A DNA stretch of 64,000 nt from Rheinheimera pacifica (GCF_900108485.1 NZ_FNXF01000001.1:372001-436000), one strand, 5' to 3'. Positions 21,301 through 30,507 are shown, counted from the stretch's first letter. The notes: generated by a model not told the origin, from the letters alone. A program made the numbers and translations.

Positions 21301-21572
21301 AGCAGTACACACAAAACCCAATTTATAGTGCTGCTTTATCAGATAGCCAGTTGCTGCAAGCCAAGGTTTTAATGGCTGAAGATAAGTTTAATGAAGCTAT
21401 AAATCTTTGCCGTCAAACTCAAGACCGTTTAGCTGTTATCACCGAAAAAAACAAAGAACCACGGTATCTTATTACCTATGCAAAGGCGCTGGATTGCCAG
21501 GGTGAGCTAAAAAAACACTCTGATCTTATTGCTATGCTCAAACAAAATGGCATAGTCAATTATTATTTTTAA
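18324..21572 (+). CDS. Winged-helix / nSTAND1 NTPase / TPR membrane regulator
   Basis: A 1082-residue multidomain protein. Residues 3-103 are an OmpR/CadC-type winged helix ([17 protein letters not shown], then [13 protein letters not shown]). From residue 120 a novel-STAND type 1 NTPase begins ([15 protein letters not shown]), with Walker [10 protein letters not shown] at 166-174 and a [12 protein letters not shown]alker B-like strand. One membrane helix lies near 586-605. The rest (about 640-1080) is helical with TPR-like repeats, probably periplasmic. The architecture suggests a one-component sensor acting directly on DNA; signal and target are unknown. I chose the ATG at 18324 because the winged helix starts there; 18288 is possible. 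A DP-EP gene follows after 23 bases. Confidence 0.85.
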   Translation: MSSTFFFGEWQVEPAANTLRRGKQLQQLEPKAMDVLVLLCQHSGEVLSSDDIVSRCWPDTDTGDNPLHKTINQLRRALGDTATSSSYIETIRKRGYRTLAEVRFPLGQEQSAQPQSWQGGSPFPGLQAYDARYAKVFFGRGAQIDTLLQRIAQQVQYGRAFCLLLGPSGSGKSSLINAGVMPNLMQSGGYNGIQVMDCTSLDLADVAQQQLFSSLASALLDWEQAGTPVFAGESADSLAQRLLQSPEQVIQQCHTVLTQQSQTRQRFALFVDRLEVLLSSPLFSSDERKTFVDLLEQFANSGAVLVLSACRNEFYPSLVAYPNLMAGKGRGAHFDLAPPGRAELLQMIRLPALAANLSWDTDPDTAIPLDEMLCSEAASNPDALPMLQYTLQELYLQRSKDNRLLVSVYKALGGIEGAIGKNAEQAIKGLTAAQKASLPRVLSLLVTLREDEQTITSRSGRVQQLQTDDERMLVQTMVENRLFVSHLQNGEPCFSIAHEALLRRWPRATAWITEHHDSLSVKSRLHHLTNRWQAESKNNAYLLAEGKPLQEALLLANNSLFQLDTEEAGFIQASAKKARMLRWGRRMTVALLCVLTFTAVIMSIKSFEAEQQAQQKRLAAENLLGFMVGEFADKLRSIGRMDLLDGISNKALEYFSDFSSANDHLTAEARFKHGQTLEAMGEVAYSRGKIDEAVAALQAARVKLLSVLAEQPDNLELLKTLGANAFWLAQIQYDASNWQAAKPEFELYYQYSERMYQLAPDDLDAIMELSYATNSLGSLAMELQQFDVARKNFEESLRLKVLAQTKQPDSGQLLADVANTLSWLASATLAGGNMHLAIEIHQQLQAELANTKAKPEPYLLHILSSSYQILADLLSYQGKIAEAQIASSLGGQALSQAIEQDPENSIWQRNKHFLNYQQFRINAISNAEQVVQKLTLLTDRLNAQKMLLSSTNHKDIMARLWLTAAEQLQAISQFMPSKNYADLAYISFSELTEQYTQNPIYSAALSDSQLLQAKVLMAEDKFNEAINLCRQTQDRLAVITEKNKEPRYLITYAKALDCQGELKKHSDLIAMLKQNGIVNYYF

Positions 21573-21595
21573 TACCAACTATAAGGAGTTACGTT

Positions 21596-21964
21596 ATGTC
21601 CACAAGAGCCTCAGAGATTATTCAAGTAGTAGTAAACCTGGAAAACGGCGAGCCAGTATTCAGCTACCAAACACCTGGCGGTGAGCCATGCACTGGCGAT
21701 GTCACCGTTACCGAAGCCAGTACTATTACCTATCAACTACAAGATAACACCGGTAAAGGCTTAAGATTTTCTGGTGTCGGCTTTATAACGCCTTTTGATG
21801 GTATTATTGATGCGGTGACTGTTAGCAGTGACGGCCAGTATGTGCAGATGCTGGATATGGATCAGACAGCCGGCACCACTAAATTTCAGTTTGTGCTAAC
21901 CAACAGTACAAATACATTACTAGTGTTAAGCCCTGATCCAGAAGTTAAAAATAACCCGAAGTAA
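21596..21964 (+). CDS. DP-EP family small protein
   Basis: A 122-residue soluble protein without signal peptide, rich in beta-forming residues, ending with [12 protein letters not shown] recognise it as probably a DP-EP family (DUF1888) protein, a group of small beta-sandwich proteins of unknown role found in Shewanella-like genera. The ATG follows AAGGAG ideally, 23 bases after the STAND regulator, and a terminator follows at 22001. This suggests a two-gene unit. Function is unknown; it may be the regulator's target, ligand or output. Confidence 0.65.
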   Translation: MSTRASEIIQVVVNLENGEPVFSYQTPGGEPCTGDVTVTEASTITYQLQDNTGKGLRFSGVGFITPFDGIIDAVTVSSDGQYVQMLDMDQTAGTTKFQFVLTNSTNTLLVLSPDPEVKNNPK

Positions 21965-22000
21965 CTCTGGTTGATTTGTTATCTAAAGTATTTCAGCTGT

Positions 22001-22033
22001 AAAAAAGCCCCGCAAGGGGCTTTTTAGTTTTTT
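22001..22033 (+). terminator. Rho-independent terminator after the DP-EP gene
   Basis: The hairpin AAAGCCCCgcaaGGGGCTTT is preceded by A residues and followed by a T-rich tract. It ends the STAND regulator/DP-EP unit. Confidence 0.9.
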
Positions 22034-22131
22034 AAAATCAATAAATTAAATCAGAAGGTTGTCAGAAGGTTGTTTATATAGCTAAAGGTTAAAGTTTGCT
22101 GCAGATAAGCCAACTGTAGCGAGATACCCTG

Positions 22132-23106
22132 ATGACTAATTCCAACCGCAAAAACGAACTTCGGCCGTTGGCTCTGAATGATGACAGCTTATGGTCGGAT
22201 GATGGCTGCAAAGAATTGTCGCCAGGAATGGAAGTAGGCAGTTTTATTCAATACCTGGCTGAAGCTGTATTGGTGGTTAGCCCCGATGGTGTAATCGAGT
22301 GTGCCAATGCCAAGGCAGCGTTATTGCTTAACTGCGTAGATAAACCGCTGATTGGCCAGCAATGGCCGGAATTTTTAATGGGCCGCTGCCAGCAGCAGTA
22401 TCAGGGCCTGGTAAAAATGGTGGCAAAACGGGTATTGTCGCTACAGGCTGGCCCTACTGAAATGGCGCTGCGCTGTGCCGATGGTGAGGTAAAAGATATT
22501 GAGCTGTCGGTATCGTTTTTGCCTGAACCAGAGGCGCACTTAGTACTGGTAATGCGTGACCTTACGCGCTACAAAGCCGAATATGAAAAGCTGCGCCTGC
22601 AGGCTTCTACCGATGCATTAACCGGGCTGGCTAACCGTCGTGCTTTTGACGAACAGTTGTTACAGCAGTGGCAGCAATGCACCGCTGCCAAACGGCCGCT
22701 GAGTGTGGTGATTATTGATATTGATTTTTTTAAGCAGTTTAACGATCGCTACGGCCATATTCAGGGCGATGCCTGCCTGCGTAAAGTAGCCGGTGCCATA
22801 GTACAGGCCATGCCGGTAGATGCCAAGCTGGCAGCCCGTTATGGCGGCGAAGAGTTCGCACTGATATTGCCGAACCATAATGAAATAATGGCACTGCAGG
22901 TAGCCCGTGATGTACAGCACGCCATGCGTCAGTTGCAGTTTACCGACGCTGGCTTACCTGCCACGTTAACTGTGTCAGTAAGCCAGGGTATTGCCACCGA
23001 AATTAACGGCCAGTACCGCACCAGCATGGCATTGCTGTGTGCCGCTGACACTGCGTTATACCGCGCTAAGGCAGATGGACGCGATTGTATTAATGCCAGT
23101 TGTTAG
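22132..23106 (+). CDS. PAS-GGDEF diguanylate cyclase
   Basis: A 324-residue soluble protein. A PAS domain covers about residues 40-150 (EAVLVVSPDGVIECANAKA), and a GGDEF domain about 155-322 (STDALTGLANRRAFDEQL, the signature RYGGEEFALIL, then VSVSQGIA). It should make cyclic di-GMP in response to a signal sensed by PAS. The RxxD inhibitory site usually five residues before GGEEF is replaced by VDAK, so product inhibition is probably absent. No membrane segment is seen. It stands alone; no effector or EAL gene is adjacent. Confidence 0.92.
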   Translation: MTNSNRKNELRPLALNDDSLWSDDGCKELSPGMEVGSFIQYLAEAVLVVSPDGVIECANAKAALLLNCVDKPLIGQQWPEFLMGRCQQQYQGLVKMVAKRVLSLQAGPTEMALRCADGEVKDIELSVSFLPEPEAHLVLVMRDLTRYKAEYEKLRLQASTDALTGLANRRAFDEQLLQQWQQCTAAKRPLSVVIIDIDFFKQFNDRYGHIQGDACLRKVAGAIVQAMPVDAKLAARYGGEEFALILPNHNEIMALQVARDVQHAMRQLQFTDAGLPATLTVSVSQGIATEINGQYRTSMALLCAADTALYRAKADGRDCINASC

Positions 23107-23440
23107 AAGGCCGCAAAGTAATGATTAGCGGCCGCCTGATGCAAGGTGGGAGATATACCTGGCAGTGCAGCACATTTACCCAAAGAATGTGCTGATAAAC
23201 TTCTGATACAGCTTTGTTGATATTTAATAAACCATTATTAATCAGTTGTTTATATTTGTAGCGTCTGAAATTTTTGATATCCGTAAAAGCTTCCAGATAT
23301 GGAATAGTGTTTTATCTGGTGTTGCTAAAGGATAGCCGGTAGTACGAACGTAGCTGAAGCCGCGTTTGTGCTGGTTATGCACCACCGGTATCTGCCGGTG
23401 ATAACAACACACCACTATTCTATTGTTCGGAGAGTCAGAT
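23107..23440. other. Intergenic region upstream of the pectate lyase
   Basis: This 334-base gap contains a hairpin just after the GGDEF stop (GGCCGC/GCGGCC, 23109-23133). Just before the lyase, at 23374-23405, is an inverted repeat whose inner arms are CACCGG/CCGGTG with a six-base loop and outer arms GTTAT/ATAAC. The latter could be an operator or leader hairpin. No gene is seen. Confidence 0.5.
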
Positions 23441-24295
23441 ATGGATCACTTTTATAAACTTGCTGTTGCCGCTGTGCTGCTATTAGCAATGAGTACGCAT
23501 GTTCAGGCGAATACACGCTGTAAGGCTGGGGCTACCTTCACTAATGAAACAGTAGACTGCGGCGGAACCTATGTCACGGGCGGCTCGTGTTCCGGCGATG
23601 GCGATGGCCAGTCGGCTGTAATCATTCTTAAAAATGCCACTATCAAAAATGCAAAATTTGCTCAGGGCCGGTCCAGCAAGGGGATCTGGTGTGAATCAGG
23701 TACCTGCAATGTTGACAACGTTACCTTTGACGAAGTATGCGAAGATGCGGTCAGCACCCGTAAGGATGGCGTAACGCTTAATATTAAAAACAGCACCTTT
23801 AAGAATGTGATGAGTAAGGATAAAAGCTACGGCGGCAAGCCCGACAAGTTTATTCAGGTAAATGGTAAGAATGTGAAAGTAAATATAGAAAACTCTAACT
23901 TCCATATTGTGCCGGCCAGCGGTTCGGTACCCGACAAAATAACCGGTAAGGCTGGTAAGGTAGTGCGCACCTGTGGCAACTGCAGTGGCAACGAAGGGCC
24001 ACGTACCATCACCATGAAAAATGTAAATGTATACGGCCCGATTGATGCAATCGCCGGAGTCAATGCCATGTACCGTGGGTTAAATTCCGGTATACGCGAT
24101 ACTATCACTATTACCAACCTGAAAGTACAGGATTACCAGGCACCCAGCGGCTCGGCGGTTAAGTCTACGCCGGAAATCTGTCAGGAGTTTGAAGGTATTG
24201 ACAAGAACAAGCATTCAGGTGATTCGCCCAAGTTGGGCCAGGCTTGGCAAACCACCAGTTGCAAAGTAAGCACAAGCAACGTTTCCAGGCTTTAA
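23441..24295 (+). CDS. Secreted pectate lyase, polysaccharide lyase family 3 type
   Basis: A 284-residue protein with signal peptide (HFYKLAVAAVLLLAMSTHVQA). The mature part matches the PL3 pattern: ATIKNAKF, GIWCESGTCNVDNVTF, EVCEDAVSTRKDG and KPDKFIQVNGKNVKV. In that family this region forms a right-handed beta-helix with calcium-binding acidic residues (the D/E cluster around VCEDA) and catalytic basic residues. It should cleave polygalacturonate by beta-elimination. I chose the ATG at 23441 after GGAGAG; a TTG at 23423 is also in frame. It has many cysteines, as expected for an extracellular enzyme. There is no other pectin gene nearby. Confidence 0.82.
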   Translation: MDHFYKLAVAAVLLLAMSTHVQANTRCKAGATFTNETVDCGGTYVTGGSCSGDGDGQSAVIILKNATIKNAKFAQGRSSKGIWCESGTCNVDNVTFDEVCEDAVSTRKDGVTLNIKNSTFKNVMSKDKSYGGKPDKFIQVNGKNVKVNIENSNFHIVPASGSVPDKITGKAGKVVRTCGNCSGNEGPRTITMKNVNVYGPIDAIAGVNAMYRGLNSGIRDTITITNLKVQDYQAPSGSAVKSTPEICQEFEGIDKNKHSGDSPKLGQAWQTTSCKVSTSNVSRL

Positions 24296-24353
24296 GCTGA
24301 ACCCTGCTATCTATAAAGCAGGGTAAGGTTGCGGCGGTACTAATACCGGTAAA

Positions 24354-25148
24354 TTACGCAAACACGGTAACCGTCTGGCGGCTGATGGCTGCCAGCTTAC
24401 CGTTTGGTTGCCATAATTTTGCGGCAATATGATGGTAGCCATCGGCGCCGTATTCAATTTCTGCCAGGTAACGCCACCAGTCGGTATTGTTAAACGGCAA
24501 ATCATGGGCAATAAATTCAATGGTCCAGGTCAGTGAGCTGGCAGGTGCAGGCTGATTAAGCAGCGTCAGGCTTACCGGTGGCCAGGCATCAACCAGTGCC
24601 AGCAGTTCCAGAACACCGGCTTGTTTGCTCTCGTTGCCGGCCATACGAATATCGCCACCCAGCTCACGTACCTTGCTGGCACTAAACGGTAATTGCCCCA
24701 GCGCAATATGATAATCAAAGTGCAGGGTAAATTCCGGTGCCGGGCCTTGTTTTGGCAGTACCTGTATTTGCTGTGTTGGCCACTGTGGTGCGGTATCTGC
24801 CGCAAGCTGATGGGCAGACGGGCGCGCGGCGCCAAAGCTGGCCAGCAGTATCAGTGCAACCTGGCCATCCTGTTCAATTTCTGCCTGAGCCTGAATAACC
24901 GACTTCCCCTGGCGTAATATGCGCCGCTGTACTTTTGCTTTGCCGGCATTTAGCGGGGCGACAAAAGACACCGACACTGAACGCAGCGGCATAGCATCGG
25001 GTATCAGCGGCAGTAAGTGCGCCATGGCCAGTGCTGCAGCCATACCGCCAAATACGGCCCGACCCTGGCCCCAGTGTGTTGGTACGTCAATCACAACGCT
25101 GTCAGGTTTATCCGCGCCAAATTGCTGCATTACCTGAGAAAAATGCAT
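24354..25148 (-). CDS. Double-hotdog acyl-CoA thioesterase-like protein
   Basis: A 264-residue protein of the thioesterase-like superfamily (TesB/4HBT_3 type). The N-terminal half has GQGRAVFGGMAAALAMAH and SVSVSFVAPLNAGKAKV, and the second half has a hotdog pattern with LTWTIEFIAHDLP. Such proteins hydrolyse acyl-CoA; chain-length preference cannot be read here. It is followed on the same strand (upstream at 25185) by the TauE/SafE gene with a 36-base gap, so both may share a transcript. Confidence 0.8.
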   Translation of the reverse strand: MHFSQVMQQFGADKPDSVVIDVPTHWGQGRAVFGGMAAALAMAHLLPLIPDAMPLRSVSVSFVAPLNAGKAKVQRRILRQGKSVIQAQAEIEQDGQVALILLASFGAARPSAHQLAADTAPQWPTQQIQVLPKQGPAPEFTLHFDYHIALGQLPFSASKVRELGGDIRMAGNESKQAGVLELLALVDAWPPVSLTLLNQPAPASSLTWTIEFIAHDLPFNNTDWWRYLAEIEYGADGYHHIAAKLWQPNGKLAAISRQTVTVFA

Positions 25149-25184
25149 GTAAATACTCCGTATTAAAGATAAATATTAACTCTG

Positions 25185-25988
25185 TCAGTGCATCAGCACA
25201 GACCAGAGCATTTTAAGGCTGAGCAGCATCAGTAATACGCCAAACACCCGTTTTAACGTTGCTACCGGTAATTTATGCGCCATTTTGGCACCAAGTGGAG
25301 CACTGATAAAACTGGCTGCAGACATTAGCAGTACACCCGGTAAATACACCAGACCAACAGCATAGGGCAACTCCAGCCCCGGCTGGCTGTTAAGCATATA
25401 GCCTGCCGTACCGGCAATTGAAATTGGTAAGCCTACGGCAGCAGAAGTGCCAATGGCCTTTTTAATATCGATACTGCGCGAAGTAAGGTAAGGCACCGTT
25501 AGTGAGCCCCCACCAATAGACACTATGGCAGATACTGCCCCAATACCGGCGCCAACAATAACCTGCTCTGGCTTAGAGGCGTGTTTTTCACCGCCGGTGG
25601 GTTTTTTATTACGCAGCATATTAATAGCGACATAGCCCATGAAAAGGGCGAAAAAAATAGCCAGGTATAACGAGCTGACCCTTGCGGCCAAAAAGGTGGC
25701 TAAAAAGGTGCCAAGAATAACACCCGGTGCCATCGTTTTCACCACCGGCCATAGTACACCGCCTCTGGCATGGTGCGCGCGCATGCTGGAGACAGATGTC
25801 ATAACAATAGCCGCCATCGACGTACCCAGTGCCAGGTGCACTACATGCTCTGCCGCTATCCCCTGGGCCAGAAAAATACTGGTAAGCAGCGGCACCATAA
25901 TACCGCCGCCGCCTATACCCAACAGCCCTGCCATAAAGCCAGCAAAGCTACCTAATAATAAAAATGCCAATAACCACTCAACAGCCAT
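25185..25988 (-). CDS. TauE/SafE family membrane transporter
   Basis: A 267-residue membrane protein with about eight helices. The two repeats start with FAGFMAGLLGIGGGGIMVPLL-like and GAVSAIVSIGGGSLTVPYL-like glycine-rich loops, the family signature. The family is implicated in export of sulfite, sulfoacetate and other organosulfur anions; the substrate here is unknown. The ATG at 25988 follows TTAAGGTGTAGT. Confidence 0.88.
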   Translation of the reverse strand: MAVEWLLAFLLLGSFAGFMAGLLGIGGGGIMVPLLTSIFLAQGIAAEHVVHLALGTSMAAIVMTSVSSMRAHHARGGVLWPVVKTMAPGVILGTFLATFLAARVSSLYLAIFFALFMGYVAINMLRNKKPTGGEKHASKPEQVIVGAGIGAVSAIVSIGGGSLTVPYLTSRSIDIKKAIGTSAAVGLPISIAGTAGYMLNSQPGLELPYAVGLVYLPGVLLMSAASFISAPLGAKMAHKLPVATLKRVFGVLLMLLSLKMLWSVLMH

Positions 25989-26131
25989 ACTACACCTTAA
26001 ATTATTATTGCCGTGACTAAATGTTACCGGCTTTGGGGAACTGAGCGGGGTATCTTAGCTGATATAAAACAGGGTTGCAGAACACTTTTTGTCATAAATT
26101 TGCCTTACAGCCATGTTATAACTGCGCCGCT

Positions 26132-26614
26132 ATGGATAAATACTTATATTTCTTACGTCATGCTACCGCAGAGGTGATCCGGCCAAATCAGCTGGACATA
26201 GACCGCTGCCTGATAGAAAAAGGTCGCTTACAGGCGCGCCGTGTTGCTGCTTTTATGCAACGTCACGGTATTGTCGCTGAAGCTGTGCTTAGCAGCCCTT
26301 ACCCACGGGCTGTGCAAACGGCAGCTATTGCCTGCAAAGAAGCCGGTTTTGCTGCTGCCAGCGAGCAAGCCTGGCTGGCGCTGGAAACACCAACCGATGT
26401 TGCTTATGCCCACTTAACAGAGCAACTTACTACACTGCCGGCGCACAGCTTACTGGTGGGGCACGAGCCAGATTTCTCAGCCCTGATAAGCCGTTTGCTG
26501 GACAGCGATAAGCTATTGCTTAATATCCGCAAATCGTCGTTAACCTGTATTGGTTTTTGCAGTGAAAGCTGCCGCTTTGAATTGCAATGGTCAGTACCAG
26601 CGCGTTTTATGTAA
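26132..26614 (+). CDS. sixA: SixA, phosphohistidine phosphatase
   Basis: A 160-residue histidine-phosphatase superfamily protein. The catalytic RHG-type motif is LRHATAE at the start, the second Arg lies in SSPYPRAVQTA, and the second His in LLVGHEP. E. coli SixA dephosphorylates phosphohistidine on PTS-type phosphotransfer proteins. The start at 26132 (MDKYLYFLRHA) matches the family; the frame extends to 26075 without support. There is no strong ribosome-binding site. Confidence 0.88.
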   Translation: MDKYLYFLRHATAEVIRPNQLDIDRCLIEKGRLQARRVAAFMQRHGIVAEAVLSSPYPRAVQTAAIACKEAGFAAASEQAWLALETPTDVAYAHLTEQLTTLPAHSLLVGHEPDFSALISRLLDSDKLLLNIRKSSLTCIGFCSESCRFELQWSVPARFM

Positions 26615-26696
26615 CAGCAGCAGTTTACCAACACGGCTGTGTTGCCATTAGCTGGGCAGTGCGGCAAAGTAAGTAAAACTTCCTCTATTTGCGGTT

Positions 26697-27092
26697 ATGC
26701 AGCACTATTTATTTGTTTACGGCACTCTGCGGCAAAACGCCAACCATCCAATGCACCAGCTACTGGCACAATATGGCCGCTTTGTTGCTATGGCGCGTTA
26801 TCAGGCCAGGTTGTATCAGGTAGATTATTACCCCGGCGCAGTGCCCTCCAATAATGCAGCCGATCAGATAGTGGGAGAGTTGTATCAGCTGCTACAGCCG
26901 GATCTTCTGTTACCCGCACTGGATAATTACGAAGAATGCAGCCCTCAGTTTGCCCAGCCACACGAGTATCGGCGTGAACAACAAAGCATCATGCTGGAGA
27001 ATGGCGACAGTGTGGTCGCATGGGTGTATGTGTATAACCGCAGCACTGACGGGCTGACGTTAATTCAGAACGGTGATTTTCTGGCGCAGTAA
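26697..27092 (+). CDS. Gamma-glutamylcyclotransferase-like (AIG2/YtfP) protein
   Basis: A 131-residue protein with the family start YLFVYGTLRQ, which forms the phosphate/oxyanion loop, and the conserved Glu in LDNYEECSPQF that acts as catalytic base in true cyclotransferases. The reaction in characterised relatives is intramolecular cyclisation of gamma-glutamyl amines. It is convergent with purH; a shared terminator lies between. Confidence 0.8.
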   Translation: MQHYLFVYGTLRQNANHPMHQLLAQYGRFVAMARYQARLYQVDYYPGAVPSNNAADQIVGELYQLLQPDLLLPALDNYEECSPQFAQPHEYRREQQSIMLENGDSVVAWVYVYNRSTDGLTLIQNGDFLAQ

Positions 27093-27102
27093 TACGCTGA
27101 TA

Positions 27103-27127
27103 AAAAAGGCCGCATAGCGGCCTTTTT
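27103..27127. terminator. Bidirectional terminator between cyclotransferase gene and purH
   Basis: The hairpin AAAGGCCGCtaGCGGCCTTT has A residues before and T residues after, so it can terminate both the rightward cyclotransferase-like gene and leftward purH. Confidence 0.88.
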
Positions 27128-27159
27128 ACATTACTAAAGCAGGTGCTTAGTGGCGGCTT

Positions 27160-28746
27160 TTAATGACGGAAGTGTCTTACACCGGTAAACACCATTGCCA
27201 TGCTGTGCTCGTCTGCGGCGGCGATCACTTCGGCGTCGCGCATTGAGCCACCTGGCTGGATCACAGCGGTAATGCCGGCTGCGGCTGCAGCGTCGATACC
27301 GTCACGGAACGGGAAGAAGGCGTCTGAGGCCATTACTGAGCCTTTTACTTCCAGATTCTCATCAGCAGCCTTAATACCGGCGATTTTCGCACTGTACACG
27401 CGGCTCATCTGGCCGGCACCCACGCCTATCGTCATGCTGTCTTTGACATAAACAATGGCGTTGGATTTAACAAACTTAGCTACCTTCCAGCAGAACAGTA
27501 AGTCTTTTAACTCTTGTTCGGTCGGCTGGCGCTTGGTGACTACTTTTAAATCATCAGCAGTAACTTTGGCCTGATCGCGGTCTTGCAGCAGCATGCCGCC
27601 GTTTACTTGTTTAATATCCAGCGCCGGTGCAGCCGGGCTGAATTCGCCGCATACCAATAAACGCACGTTAGGCTTGGTGCCTACTACGGCAACGGCCGCA
27701 GCAGTCGCTGAAGGCGCAATAATCACTTCGACAAACTGGCGGCTGACAATTTCTTTCGCTGTGGTTTCATCCAGCTCGCGGTTAAAGGCAATAATGCCGC
27801 CAAAGGCTGAGGTTGGGTCGGTCTGGTAGGCGCGGTTGTAAGCGGCCAGAATAGAATCGCCAATGGCCACGCCGCACGGGTTGGCGTGCTTAACGATAAC
27901 GCAGGCCGGTTCGGCGAATTCTTTTACGCACTCCAGTGCCGCATCAGTATCGGCGATATTGTTGTATGACAACGCCTTACCCCGCAGCTGTGTGGCGGTA
28001 GACACTGACGCTTCAGTAGCGCCGTCCTGTACATAAAACGCCGCGCTTTGGTGGCTGTTTTCGCCATAGCGTAAGTCTTGTTTTTTAACGAATTGGCTGT
28101 TGAAAGTACGCGGGAACTTAGTCGCCGGCTCTGCAGGTGTATCGTAGGCCGGTAACATAGCACCAAAGTAGTTGGCTATCATGCCGTCGTACTGTGCGGT
28201 GTGTTCAAAGGCGCTGATCGCCAGGCTAAAGCGGGTGGCATGGGTAGTAGCGCCGCCGTTGGCCTGCATTTCTGCCAGTACGCTGTCGTAGTCTTTGGCA
28301 TTAACAACAATTGTCACATCTTTGTGGTTTTTTGCTGCCGCGCGCACCATAGTCGGGCCGCCGATATCGATATTTTCCACTGCATCTTCCAGCGTACAGC
28401 CAGGTTTGGCCACGGTGCTGGCAAACGGATACAGGTTTACTACCACTAAGTCGATAGGGCCGATATTGTTATCTGCCATCACCGCTTCATCTACGCCGCG
28501 CCGGGCTAAAATGCCACCGTGAATTTTCGGATGCAGGGTTTTCACCCGGCCGTCCATAATTTCCGGGTGGCCGGTGTAGTCAGAGACTTCAGTTACCTTA
28601 ATGCCTTGCTCAGCCAGCAGTTTTGCGGTGCCGCCGGTAGACAGAATATCTACCTGTTGCGCGGCCAGCGCTCGGGCGAACTCTACAATACCGGTTTTGT
28701 CAGACACACTCAGCAGTGCGCGGCGGATGGGTCTTAATGTCGTCAT
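27160..28746 (-). CDS. purH: PurH, AICAR transformylase / IMP cyclohydrolase
   Basis: The 528-residue bifunctional enzyme catalyses the last two steps of IMP synthesis. The N-terminal MGS-like cyclohydrolase domain runs to about residue 195 ([38 protein letters not shown]); the rest is the transformylase ([26 protein letters not shown]). The start at 28746 ([14 protein letters not shown]) follows AGAGAG; the frame back to 28794 is rejected. It is separated from purD by fis, dusB, phosphoribulokinase and a nuclease gene, unlike the purHD pair of enterics. Confidence 0.96.
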   Translation of the reverse strand: MTTLRPIRRALLSVSDKTGIVEFARALAAQQVDILSTGGTAKLLAEQGIKVTEVSDYTGHPEIMDGRVKTLHPKIHGGILARRGVDEAVMADNNIGPIDLVVVNLYPFASTVAKPGCTLEDAVENIDIGGPTMVRAAAKNHKDVTIVVNAKDYDSVLAEMQANGGATTHATRFSLAISAFEHTAQYDGMIANYFGAMLPAYDTPAEPATKFPRTFNSQFVKKQDLRYGENSHQSAAFYVQDGATEASVSTATQLRGKALSYNNIADTDAALECVKEFAEPACVIVKHANPCGVAIGDSILAAYNRAYQTDPTSAFGGIIAFNRELDETTAKEIVSRQFVEVIIAPSATAAAVAVVGTKPNVRLLVCGEFSPAAPALDIKQVNGGMLLQDRDQAKVTADDLKVVTKRQPTEQELKDLLFCWKVAKFVKSNAIVYVKDSMTIGVGAGQMSRVYSAKIAGIKAADENLEVKGSVMASDAFFPFRDGIDAAAAAGITAVIQPGGSMRDAEVIAAADEHSMAMVFTGVRHFRH

Positions 28747-28793
28747 GCTTAGACTCTCTTGTAGCTTGCAGAAATCAGATTTTAACCTAACCA

Positions 28794-28816
28794 ATAAAAA
28801 AGCACCCGAAGGTGCT
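28794..28816 (-). terminator. Terminator after fis
   Basis: Read leftward, AGCACCttcgGGTGCT is followed by a run of T. A second GC-rich stem (CGGGGC/GCCCCG) lies between it and the fis stop. It separates the dusB-fis transcript from purH. Confidence 0.85.
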
Positions 28817-28846
28817 TAGTGGCGGGGCGCTGGCCCCGCGGTGGCA

Positions 28847-29137
28847 TTAACTCATGCCGTACTGTTTTAGCTTCTTACGCAGCGTACCGCGGTTGATGCC
28901 CATCAGGTTGGCGGCGCGGGTTTGGTTGCCGCGGGTATATTTCATCACTTCTTCCAGTAACGGACGCTCTAATTCAGATAATACCAGTTCATATAAATCG
29001 TTAACGTCCTGACCGTTTAATTGCTGCAGGTAGTTAGCTACGGCTTTTTGCGCGGCAGTGCTTAAAGCTTGTGGCTTTTCCTGCGTTTGTACGTGGGCGT
29101 TAGTAATAAATGGCGAAGTAACGTTCGAATTAAACAT
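28847..29137 (-). CDS. fis: Fis, nucleoid-associated DNA-bending protein
   Basis: A 96-residue Fis. The C-terminal helix-turn-helix is highly conserved ([25 protein letters not shown]), ending YGMS; the N-terminal dimer part is [18 protein letters not shown]. Fis activates rRNA and tRNA promoters and shapes the nucleoid during growth. It lies 18 bases after dusB, the standard dusB-fis operon. Confidence 0.97.
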   Translation of the reverse strand: MFNSNVTSPFITNAHVQTQEKPQALSTAAQKAVANYLQQLNGQDVNDLYELVLSELERPLLEEVMKYTRGNQTRAANLMGINRGTLRKKLKQYGMS

Positions 29138-29154
29138 TGCTTTTCTCTTTTACG

Positions 29155-30126
29155 TTAGGTTGCTGCTAGTTGATGAAAATAGTTATTTAAGGCGTCAAGC
29201 TGCTGTTTAGCACACTCAATGCCATTGAATTCACTACGAAAATCTCCGAGCGTGTCGTGCTCGGCTAAATACCAGCCCACATGCTTGCGGGCAATGCGGG
29301 AACCGGCATGCTCACCATAAAGTTGGTGTAAACCCTGCACATGTTCCTGCATGATCTGACGTACTTCGGCTATGCCGGGGGGCGCCAGTTTGTCGCCAGT
29401 GGCCAGGTAATGCACCACTTCGCGGAAAATCCATGGTCGTCCCTGCGCTGCGCGGCCAATCATAATGGCATCGGCACCGGTGTAATCCAGCACATAGCGT
29501 GCTTTTTCCGGCCCGGTGATGTCGCCATTAGCGATGACCGGGATCGACACACTTCGTTTAATGGCGCGGATGGTGTCATATTCCGCTTCACCTTTGTACA
29601 TGCAGGCGCGTGTCCTGCCGTGTACTGCCAGCGCCTGTATGCCGTTATCTTCGGCAATACGGGCGATCTGAATACCGTTTCTGTGCTCTGGATCCCAGCC
29701 GGTGCGTATTTTTAACGTAACCGGTACCTTAACCGCATCGACTACAGCGCGCACAATTTGCTCGACTAACTCCGGGTATTGTAATAACGCAGAGCCAGCC
29801 AGTTTTTTGTTCACTTTTTTCGCCGGGCAACCCATGTTGATGTCGATAATATCGGCACCTATGTCAACATTGTATTGAGCGGCTTCAGCCATTTGCTGCG
29901 GATCGGCACCGGCAATCTGTACCGAGCGGATACCAGATTCCTGCCGGTGGCCCATGCGATTTTGTGATTTTTCGCTTTGCCATACCAGCGGGTTACTCGA
30001 CAGCATTTCAGATACAGCTAATGCTGCACCAAAACGCCGGCAAAGCTCACGAAAAGTGTGATCGGTTACTCCGGCCATCGGAGCACAAATTACCTTGTTC
30101 GCTAACTGATATGGACCTATGCGCAC
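29155..30126 (-). CDS. dusB: DusB, tRNA-dihydrouridine synthase B
   Basis: A flavin enzyme that reduces uridine to dihydrouridine in tRNA. About 323 residues align with E. coli DusB: APMAGVTDHTFRELC, IDINMGCPAKKV (with the catalytic Cys), HGRTRACMYKGEAEYD and GRAAQGRPWIF. There is no ATG at the expected place; GTG at 30126 (or the adjacent GTG at 30129) aligns with E. coli MRIG, with TTGGA a few bases upstream. A TTG at 30189 would add 21 residues. Confidence 0.93.
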   Translation of the reverse strand: MRIGPYQLANKVICAPMAGVTDHTFRELCRRFGAALAVSEMLSSNPLVWQSEKSQNRMGHRQESGIRSVQIAGADPQQMAEAAQYNVDIGADIIDINMGCPAKKVNKKLAGSALLQYPELVEQIVRAVVDAVKVPVTLKIRTGWDPEHRNGIQIARIAEDNGIQALAVHGRTRACMYKGEAEYDTIRAIKRSVSIPVIANGDITGPEKARYVLDYTGADAIMIGRAAQGRPWIFREVVHYLATGDKLAPPGIAEVRQIMQEHVQGLHQLYGEHAGSRIARKHVGWYLAEHDTLGDFRSEFNGIECAKQQLDALNNYFHQLAAT

Positions 30127-30507
30127 CACTGAATCCAAGGCTCTACCCGTAAGGGGCGCTAAGTTTACGGATTTTTGCTGCCAAAGCAAAGGCTATTATT
30201 TAAACAAAAGTGTAAATTTACTGGCCTTTGCGGTCTTGACATTCGCTAAACGGCTGAAAATTGGTGTTTTGTATAGCTGAATTAACGGTGGCATGCGGGG
30301 TAGCGAAAATGAAAATTGTAGTGCTGTTGGTTTTGTGACCACGGAATTAGAGGGTAAACAGTACTTACACAGGACGAACCGCTTTACCCTAAACCAACCG
30401 TTGAAGGCATGGATGCCTGAGTCGAGCCTACAGGGACGTATTCACGGCGTGTTGGTGTGGGTAAAACGGTTTGGCCGGGCTATTTATTATATGCTAAGCA
30501 CTGCCGG
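30127..30507. other. Intergenic region upstream of dusB
   Basis: This holds the dusB-fis promoter region (AT-rich, 30180-30260) and the palindromic repeat at 30374-30474. A rightward open frame of 126 codons spans part of it, but it overlaps both neighbours antisense and the repeat, so it is not a gene. Confidence 0.55.
30374..30474. repeat. Palindromic intergenic repeat, copy C
   Basis: Imperfect inverted repeat. The left arm CGAACCGCTTTACCC mirrors the right arm GGGTAAAACGGTTTGG, with CCAACCGTTGAAGGCATGG, ATGCCTGAGTCGAGCC, CAGGGACGTATTCACGG and CGTGTTGGTGTG between. The core matches the reverse complement of the copy at 8665 in long stretches. It lies downstream of the phosphoribulokinase gene. 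Confidence 0.75.
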
